From: Begonia masoniana
Lineage: Eukaryota > Streptophyta > Magnoliopsida > Cucurbitales > Begoniaceae
DNA: 64,000 nucleotides
Direction: 5' to 3'
Assembly: GCA_022432975.1 (NCBI GenBank)
Contig: CM039502.1
Span: forward strand, 7,361,407-7,425,406
The position numbers and the translations under genes are program-made. Below are positions 55,308-64,000 of this stretch, piece after piece (the first letter of the stretch is position 1; the number at the start of each line of letters is the position of its first letter). Under the pieces are notes generated by a model. That model ran no database searches and had not been told where the DNA came from. It was given only the letters and a program-made list of their open reading frames with translations.

Positions 55308-57900
55308 ATTTCGATCTTATGCATTGGGTAAGTCCCATGGTTCTGAAAATTCAACTTGAGCTGCTTCCGATGCCGATCTCGATGTGATTTCGAAAAGTTA
55401 CAGGTATGTTTGTGAAATGTTCTTCAAAAAAAAAAAAAAAAAAAAGAGTTTTTGAAAAAAATGTTTTGAAAAACAGTCCCCAAGTTTAGTATGTAGCCTT
55501 CCAAATATGTTTTTTACTTTGTGTGATAATGCTTCTATTTGGTGTCCACTCTAATCTAAGATTGTTCTTTGTACAAAAGTTAAGTTACTTATATTGATCT
55601 AAATACAATGTAATAATAATTCATGATGATAAATCTGTTTCATTGTCTAGTATCCCGCATTTCAAACTTTTTTTATCAGTTTAGTTGCCGATACAGGATA
55701 TTGTCCAAATCATTGTTTCGTAGAAATTTAGCATCATCGACGTGTGGAAGACTCGATCTTGAGAGGATTCATAGTTTGTATTAAAGTTCGATGATTCAAA
55801 TTCTTTTTGGGTTTGGGTCGTGCGGATGGGCTTGCATTATAAATCTTATTTAGGGTTTTGTTTTTTTCTATAAATCAGTGTAAGATTTATACGTAAAATT
55901 CGCAGTTGTTTTTTTTATTTTCATAATGGATATTCCACTCTGTCCGTGATTTGTTTCCAAAAATAGTTTATCTACGTAAATCTTGGTGTCTTCTTCCTGT
56001 GCTACAGAAACTTCTGAAAACCTCTCTCACCAGCTCTGGAATCTTCAGTAAAAGATTGTCTTCTCCTTCCCCTACTTCAAGGTAGAATACTGTTTTGAGA
56101 AGTTTTTCTTTTAATCATTGAACTTCTGGAAATAAGTTTAAAATAAAAAAGGTAAAAATCCTTGAAATAACGAAGAACTTGATGTAAAATGTTGACGAAT
56201 CCATCGATGGTTTAAGAGAAGGAGACTCTAAAGAAGATAAAGCTCGAACTGATATGATCAGATCAAACAACGAAGTTTCTTGTAGGAAACTCATCGCCAA
56301 ATAATGGAATTAAACGATGATTTGCATTAGAAGTAGTTGAAGCGCGTCATCACTCGATCAGGTCGGGCCGACTTTGTTCTTTGAGTTGGGGCCATGGTCC
56401 GGCCTATGCATGATCCGACAAACTTTGGACAAAATTTTTGTCTACTCTCGTCCTGGTCCAAGGCATGGAGCATTGGGTTGGCACGTGGGTCAACCGCCAG
56501 ACACTGGTTGGCTCGAGATCCGTTATTCTATGGTCTCGGCGCTGGCTTCTCACTCAAAGTCGGCTTGCTGAATAAAGCTCGCAGGCCGATTCACTGCGAC
56601 CGATTCAGTTATAAAAAACAAGTCGACATGTATTTTGTTTTGAAATCCATAGCGACGCTGCCTATTCTTTCACTGTAGAGCTCATTCCGAAAATCTGCTC
56701 ATCAATCCACTCCACAAATTCTCAAAGGTGATTTTTCATCATCTCTGTCACTTCTACTTTCTCATTTTCACGAACTTTCTCTCAATTACAGCCTGTTATA
56801 ATGCATAATGTTCATCGCTATCTGTTGATGGAAAGTTAAATTCGTTTCTCAACTTTACCTGTTCTTAATTTATCATCTTCTTCCCAATATTTTTTAGGGT
56901 ACATTCGATTTCTTTTCTGGGTTTTGCTCAAATCTACCATTTGTGATTTTCGAGAGACAATTAGTAGAACAGTGGCGTTTCCCCCAATTTTTTTTTCCAG
57001 CCTTTTTCCTTGCACTGGTACTCGTTTGACTGCTGGCTTACTGATATAGACTCGTTATCTAGATGATGTTCATTTTTTGTGGTCGAATGTGGAAGGGGGG
57101 AAAAGGATTTTTTGGATATCTAAAACTAAAAATCTATCATTTTAGGTGAAAATGCATGTTCGCAATCTTAATTTTCTTCATAATTGAGTTGTTTTTTCAG
57201 TGATTGAGAACCATATTTTCCAAAAACTTAGGAGGGGAAGCTCTGTTTTGCTTGGCTGAATTGGATAAACAGGAGAAGATACATTTTGGAATTGGAAATT
57301 GCAGGGCTCGTTTCGATGTCTGTATATTTGCTAAAATTAAACTTCATATTTTGGTAAACAATAACTATTGATTCTGAATTGCAGTTATTTTCGTCAAATT
57401 CTTTGTATGATAGCATCCAATTACTTGTGCAGTTGAGTATAAACTCCAGGGAAATTAGTGTGGGAGTGTTGAAAACTCCATACATCAATTCCAAAGAATT
57501 AGTATATATGTACATGTTTATTTCTACGTAATTTGCACGAAGAAATATTGCAAAACCAAAAGATTGTTCATTGAATATGGTTGTACATTTATGTAAGTGT
57601 AATTTTAGGTTTACTCTCTGATTCTGCATTTTAATCTTATCTCTTGTATTGTCACTCGTTAATGTCTTATTTTAACTATGTACGATTTATCTTAATTATT
57701 ATTTCAATTAAAGAGTGACATACAAGCATTACGTCAAAAGGTAATAGTAGATAGTAGAATTAAAAAATAAAGCTAACATTATCTTTTCCGTACATATACA
57801 TTATGGAAAGTGTGGAAAGATAATCTTATCTAAAAGCTTCATATGTCATATGCAGGAATCAACACTCTCGTGTGCTGCTCGGGTAGCAAGAAAATCTTCG
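55308..57900. other. Intergenic region; probable 5' UTR intron of the Ycf20-like gene
   Basis: No coding sequence seen. An A-tract (55424-55446) lies just after the kinase gene. A possible first noncoding exon of the downstream gene ends CACAAATTCTCAAAG/GTGATT near 56726, and the matching acceptor is TCATATGCAG/GAATC at 57855, giving an intron of about 1.1 kb. 56350-56600 contains GGCC/TCGG-rich repetitive-looking sequence. Confidence 0.4.
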
Positions 57901-58342
57901 ATGGCACATTGTTTGAGTTTGGTCTCGACTAGCCACCTTAGCTTTGGTTCAATTCCTCAAACCAGAATCGCAAGATCATCGCCATTACTTTCTCCAAATC
58001 CGGGCCGTGCAAGAAAGCGGTGCACCTCGAAGGCTAGTAGATATCATAAGAATTGTGCCAGAAATTTCAAGAAACTACTTCAAAAGCCCTTCTCGAAGAG
58101 CTCTTTTCGGAGGAATCTCATTATTGGGTGGATTCTACGTTGCTCAAACAATCTCTTTGTCTTTCGGAGCATTAGGCGTTAATGACGTGATTGCTGCAGT
58201 GGTATGCGTTCTTCTCACGGAATATGTCACTCGTTTTTATTACAGCCAACCAAAAGTAACTTTCCCTCTTGCTCTTCTTAATAATTTCAAGATGGGTTTT
58301 ACTTATGGTCTCTTTATCGATGCATTTAAGCTAGCTAGTTAA
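57901..58342 (+). CDS. Ycf20-like (DUF565) chloroplast membrane protein, one frameshift
   Basis: Nuclear member of the Ycf20 family; in Arabidopsis, relatives (NPQ6/NPQ7) affect non-photochemical quenching. Starts MAHCLSLVSTSHLSF with a Ser/Arg-rich, acid-poor N-terminus typical of a chloroplast transit peptide, about 45-50 residues. The mature part reads RRALFGGISLLGGFYVAQTI, then GVNDVIAAVVCVLLTEYVTRF and LLNNFKMGFTYGLFIDAFKL, with two to three hydrophobic helices and the family C-terminus. Frames switch once near 58030-58050 (one extra base); after removal the protein is 146 residues, the usual size. No intron in the coding part. Confidence 0.88.
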
Positions 58343-59698
58343 TTTTTTTACGACTTTTTCGAACATTCTCGTGGTTATTTCATATGCAAAGAATGATGTT
58401 TCTCATTGTGTTTATAGTCCGGGGGATGAAATATCTTTCATGATTCTAATTTCGTCTCGTTTCTTTTCTTGTTATTCTTTTTTTGTCGACGAAATTGTTT
58501 TCAACGGTATAAATATACCGTTATTAGCTTATTATTAGGATTCGGATGTTAACTGCTGTTCGAAAATGTTTGTTGAAGTTCATATCGACACGAGGTTTTG
58601 AATTTGAGACATTTTTATCACCATAATTCCATGTTGTCCTTGGTCGTGTTTCTATTTAAGATGAAGGGTAGAGATTAGACGAGCTTAAGTTAAATACGTT
58701 CTTTCGATATCATGTTGATCCTGAATTTGAGTTTAAAGAAAAAATCCATGAGAGTTCATGAAGCGCATAACATAACTAAAAAAATTCCAAGAATTTCAGA
58801 AAATCAGCTATGGTGACTTGGGTTGCTGTCTTGTTCTTGCTCTGCTCTTAGATGAAACACAGGGGAGAGAGAAAATGTCTCTTCCATTTTCACCATTTTT
58901 TGTTAGAAACTGAAGAAAAAGATTCAAACTTTATCCTCCCAGACGCTGGAACCAGATAATTATTGGAATGCTGAAAAATGAAGGATTTAAAGCTCTGCAT
59001 TTTACTCTGTTCTTGACTGCCTTTATTTAAAGCTCTATCTTCGAAGTGCGTGTAGTTTGTACCTCCATAATGTACAACTCATCGAAGTTCGTCCCACTCA
59101 TAAATCTGCTTCAGATTTCAAATCGAGCTAAACATTCGACCAAACAAATAACTCTACCAATGGTCAGATTTAATAGATAAATTAGTGTAAAATTATTGAT
59201 TGTTTAAACATGTAAATTCGATTTGTCCTAAAAGAAATAGTCAAATAACTCCAAATCGATAGCGTCTAAAGATTACTTCATTCCCTAAATAGTAATCTAA
59301 TTTGAAATTTTCCATTTTGAACATAAAAAAAAAAAAAAGATCCAATCCAGGTGGATTTAATCTATCTGAGATGGAAGAGAGATGAGTTATGGTGGATGAC
59401 CATCTGCAAATCCGATAATTTTGGATACAGTGATGAACCATTATTCCGTCTTTCCACCGGTTCTTCCTCCGTTCAGGACAAATACTGTCCTCGTTCCACT
59501 GTCGTTAATCATGGCTCCCCTTAAATCTCTCTCCTATTTTTATCTCTCCCTCTGTACTATAAATTCCACCTTCGACGCCATTGTTATTCAGACCAGGTTT
59601 TCCATTTAGCTTTCGTCTATCCTTCTTTGAGAGTTTGGAGCGATTTTTGTGATCAGATATATAATTTCAGTCCACTTATATACCTGATCACCATTCTC
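58343..59698. other. Intergenic region upstream of the sucrose transporter
   Basis: No gene seen. AT-rich. The 3' flank of the Ycf20-like gene is followed by about 1.2 kb of promoter-side DNA without recognisable transposons. Confidence 0.45.
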
Positions 59699-59705
59699 TA
59701 TATAA
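59699..59705 (+). promoter_or_regulatory. TATA box of the sucrose transporter gene
   Basis: CTCTATATAAGACAC: TATATAA lies 68-74 bases before the ATG at 59773, a suitable spacing for a short leader. Confidence 0.6.
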
Positions 59706-59772
59706 GACACTCGAATTCTTCCCATTTGATTTTGAAACACGGAGAAAGATCTTTTTTTCGCCGTTGTCGAAA

Positions 59773-61415
59773 ATGGAGAATGAAACGGTAGTTAAAGATG
59801 AATATCCAGCTTCAAGCTCTCTCGGAAAGATTATTATCGTCTCGTCTATTGCCGCCGGAGTTCAGTTTGGATGGGCTCTGCAACTCTCGCTGTTGACGCC
59901 GTATGTTCAGCAGCTCGGAGTTCCCCACACATGGGCGGCCTTTATCTGGCTTTGTGGCCCTATGTCTGGTCTACTAGTTCAGCCTACCGTCGGATACTAC
60001 AGCGACCGGTGTACCTCTCCACTCGGCCGTCGACGTCCGTTCATCATCGCTGGTGCGTTCTTTGTTGCCCTCGCCGTCTTCCTTATCGGTTTTGCCGCTG
60101 ACATCGGCCATGCGGCTGGGGACGATTTATTGAAGGAAACAAAGCCACGAGCAGTCGCCATTTTCGTCGTTGGTTTCTGGATCCTTGACGTTGCTAACAA
60201 CATGCTGCAAGGACCTTGCAGAGCTTTTCTAGCTGATCTTTCAGGTAGAGACTACAAGAAAATGAGCCTCGCTAATGGCTTCTTCTCCTTCTTCATGGCC
60301 GTCGGAAACGTTCTTGGTTACGCCGCCGGCTCGTACAGCGGCCTCCATAAGTTCTTTCCCTTCACCGAAACAAAAGCATGCGACGTTTACTGTGCAAATC
60401 TAAAGTCGTGCTTCATCATCGACATCGTCCTCCTCATCGCCGTCACCGCGTTCGCTGTTACGACTAGTGAGCGAAATTCCGTTTGTGAATAAGAAGGAGA
60501 AGGACGAAGTGGAGCCATTCTTTGGGCAAGTATCATCTGCGTTCAAGCAACTTTCTAAGCCCATGTGGATTCTCTTCCTCGTGACCTGGTTTGAACTGGA
60601 TCGCTTGGTTCCCCTTCATTTTGTACGACACTGACTGGATGGGTCTGGAAGTGTATGGAGGAAAGCCCAAGGGAACAGCCGAACAAGTGAGTATTTACGA
60701 CCTTGGTGTGCGAGCTGGGCTCTCTCGGTTTGATGATTAACTCCATCGTCCTTGCTTTTGCGTCGCTCTTCGTGGAGCCCATTGGGCGTGTATTGAAGGG
60801 CGTGAAGAACTGGTGGGGCGTTGTTAACCTCATCCTGGCCGTCTCACTGGCTCTGACCGTGCCGGTGACCAAGGCAGCCCAGCACTGGAGATCTGTCAAT
60901 GGCCTCCACCCCTCCTCCCTCCAATATCAAGGCCGGAGCTTTGGCCATTTTTGCTGTTTTGGGCATTCCTCTTTCGGTGATTACTTTTCATCTTCTATAT
61001 CTCCCGTTATGAATAGCTTATTAACACAGGTCATCTATTCCAGGTGAATTACAGTGTTCCATGGGCTTTGGCATCCATCTTCTCCGTCACCTGCGGCGCT
61101 GGACAAGGTTAAACCGAGCTCCATTATCATCTCCGTCCATTTTTCATAGCTTTTTTCCTCCTAGTCTAACTCATTTTTTACTACCCATTTTGTGTATCTA
61201 CAGGGCTTTCTCTAGGACTGTTGAACTTGGCCATCGTCATCCCACAGATTATCGTGTCTGTGGTGAGCGGTCCACTCGACGCAGCATTCGGCGGGGGTAA
61301 CTTGCCGGCGTTCATTTTGGGTTCAGTGGCGGCAGCCGTTAGCGCCGTGCTGGCTCTGACAGTCCTTCCAAGAACACCAAGACAAACAAGCTCCTTCTTC
61401 ACCATGGGACATTGA
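59773..61415 (+). CDS. SUC/SUT sucrose-proton symporter, three exons, four frameshifts
   Basis: Plasma-membrane H+/sucrose cotransporter (GPH family, 12 helices) used in phloem loading or sink uptake. Exons 59773-60976, 61044-61107 and 61204-61415. Exon 1 opens [11 protein letters not shown], then [76 protein letters not shown] and [20 protein letters not shown], all strong family blocks. Single extra bases break the frame near 60466 (before [12 protein letters not shown]), 60589 (before [18 protein letters not shown]), 60717 (GGG for GG, before [13 protein letters not shown]) and about 60900-60915 (before [19 protein letters not shown]). Removing four bases makes exon 1 exactly 1200 nt and the protein 491 residues, normal for the family. 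The C-terminus ends [13 protein letters not shown], without the common PSPQ tail. Confidence 0.92.
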
Positions 61416-61885
61416 GAAGGGAAACGAGAGGACTCGGGGTTCTCTGTTTCCTTGGTCTTCTCTTCGTCTGCAAATGCACCCGAGGACGCCGGTCTTCTAT
61501 TTCGATCAATAGCCATGATGTATTCGTTGTCAATCTTCGTCTTCTCCAATTATATTCTGCAACTATATCAATGGTTAAGGCTGAAATTAATAAAAATATG
61601 CATCTCCTGTTTCGTGCATTCTGATGTTGTTCTGTTCCTATCTTACCCATCTTTCATTAACAAATCATGCATTTTCCAGCGCAGTTTCCGGCGGAAGTAA
61701 TCATTCTTCACTCATTCCTAATTCACATGGAAAAATCATAAATTGATTTTAAAAGTGGTTACTCTAATTTTAACTATTATTGAAATAAACTCTTAGTTTC
61801 ACCATAATTAACATCTACCCACTTCATAAAACTGTCTCGTCAACAAAGATTTCGATCTATCAGAACTACACAGAAGCTAGAAGAT
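61416..61885. other. Convergent 3' intergenic region
   Basis: 470 bp between the tail-to-tail sucrose transporter and E2 genes; holds both 3' UTRs. Poly(A)-signal-like AATAAA words occur on each side (61589, 61784). Confidence 0.45.
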
Positions 61886-63122
<1,237 letters not shown>

Positions 63123-63769
63123 AGCAGATTCTGTAGCTTTGACGCAATAAAAAGAAACGATTATACCTCTTAAACTGCAATTAGGCACTATCCAATTCGA
63201 AAAAGAGAAAAACCCAATCACTAATTTCCTCGATAAAATTGAAGCACAAACATGGTTATCAAATGGCAAACAAGTTATGATCACTGAAACTACACATAAA
63301 ATTCTGACTTCCAACGTTTCTCATATAGCTATCGATCATCGCTTTTAAAAATTTCCAAAATCAGTGCTACCAGGCCAGCAAACATCAAATACACGAATGA
63401 AAGTTGTGAAAAAAGACCCAAGTTTAAGACTGAAACAGAGGTAGACGGAGAGCATATACAGAGAGAGAAGTAGCCGAGGAAGGCGAAGAGGCAAGTCGAG
63501 AAGAGAGAAGAAACCGACCCTTTCGCTCTCTAGGGATTTGATCTTACGACATTAAAGAGAAAAAGAAGGGCTTTTGTATTTATGCTAGAAGATTTGGAAT
63601 TTGGTGGCCATGGAACCTTCCATCTCCTTCTTCCCATGCACGTTGTGACATTTGTCTATCTTATAATTATATTTTCTTTTTATTTCTTACAGCGTGACAA
63701 CAACTAAAAATATCGTATTATAATTGAGTTATATTAAGCTTAGTCTCTAATTTTTTTACTTAAATCTTA
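63123..63769 (-). promoter_or_regulatory. Leader and promoter region of the E2 gene
   Basis: On the minus strand a TATA-like CATAAATA is at 63577-63584, followed by a CT-rich leader (63420-63540). The distance of about 430 bases to the ATG suggests a 5' UTR intron, common in this E2 class, possibly with its donor near 63455 and acceptor near 63130. Confidence 0.4.
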
Positions 63770-64000
63770 GGGTAAATTGCAATTTGACCCCCACATTATG
63801 GTAAAAAGTAGCAATTTGCATCATAAATTTCGACAATAGACAAAAACAATCTTAATGTATTGAAAATGGACAATTTACCCCCTACCGTGCCATTTATTGT
63901 TAAAATGTTATGTTTTTGTCACGTGTCATATTTTTCTAGTCCAAAATGCCCTTACTTGAAGTCAGAATCGGACCAGACCGATTCTCTTAAATTTTAAAAA
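63770..64000. repeat. Interspersed repeat fragment at right edge
   Basis: GGGTAAATTGCAATTTGACCC, then GTAGCAATTTGCATCATAAA and ACAATTTACCCCCTACCGTGCC, resemble a widespread plant MITE/repeat family with GGGTAAATTGC ends. The window ends before its right border, so the class cannot be fixed. Confidence 0.45.

Noticed and set aside
57228..57629. 133-codon minus-strand ORF
   Set aside because: AT-rich, no domain, and it lies within the probable 5' UTR intron of the Ycf20-like gene on the opposite strand.

Overview
This is a plant nuclear window, almost certainly from an AT-rich eudicot. The evidence is spliced plant genes, Ty3/gypsy and Ty1/copia LTR elements primed by initiator Met-tRNA, a 5S-rRNA-carrying (Cassandra-type) LTR, and plant-only gene families (GT47 exostosin-like, PROPEP, G-type lectin receptor kinase, sucrose transporter). 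I cannot fix the species from the sequence; a cucurbit is possible but unproven.

Layout. 1-9336: two related Tekay-like gypsy elements on the minus strand, G1 inserted in the protease region of G2 and G2 ending in its 5' LTR. 9337-13.9 kb: old repeats, a solo Cassandra-like LTR with a 5S-like core, a 2.3-kb solo gypsy LTR with a perfect target duplication (ATTGG), and an inverted-repeat element. 14.0-15.8 kb: a GGGGTCG-rich minisatellite bracketing a broken plant transposon-protein ORF. 16.25-19.13 kb: a host gene island on the minus strand, with a two-exon PROPEP (plant elicitor peptide precursor) downstream of an intact three-exon GT47 glycosyltransferase. 19.2-19.7 kb: a short hAT-like element.

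20.75-35.40 kb: a defective SIRE-like copia element (TSD ATTAT) whose 5' LTR is split by a young 8.4-kb gypsy element (21550-29956, TSD AGGGG) that keeps LTRs, PBS, PPT and gag but no pol. 35.4-39.2 kb: AT-rich degenerate retroelement debris, including an inverted piece of chromovirus protease/RT. 39.26-46.90 kb: a decayed chromovirus (G4) with two 0.87-kb LTRs and a C-terminal chromodomain. 46.90-50.04 kb: a near-perfect 3.1-kb palindrome.

50.8-63.1 kb: the main gene island. It holds an MRNIP-like zinc-ribbon protein (minus), a G-type lectin receptor-like kinase (plus, divergent), a Ycf20/NPQ-type chloroplast membrane protein (plus), a SUC/SUT sucrose transporter (plus) and a 148-residue ubiquitin-conjugating enzyme E2 (minus, convergent). 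The last four genes carry nine single-base indels, eight of them insertions, that break otherwise well-conserved frames. The two multi-exon genes to their left are intact. This pattern looks more like local consensus error than nine independent gene deaths.

The genes do not form one pathway. The main novelty candidates are the unlisted PROPEP gene, the 3.1-kb palindrome, the fast-changing hairpin clusters inside the gypsy LTRs, and the GGGGTCG repeat around the transposon-protein relic.
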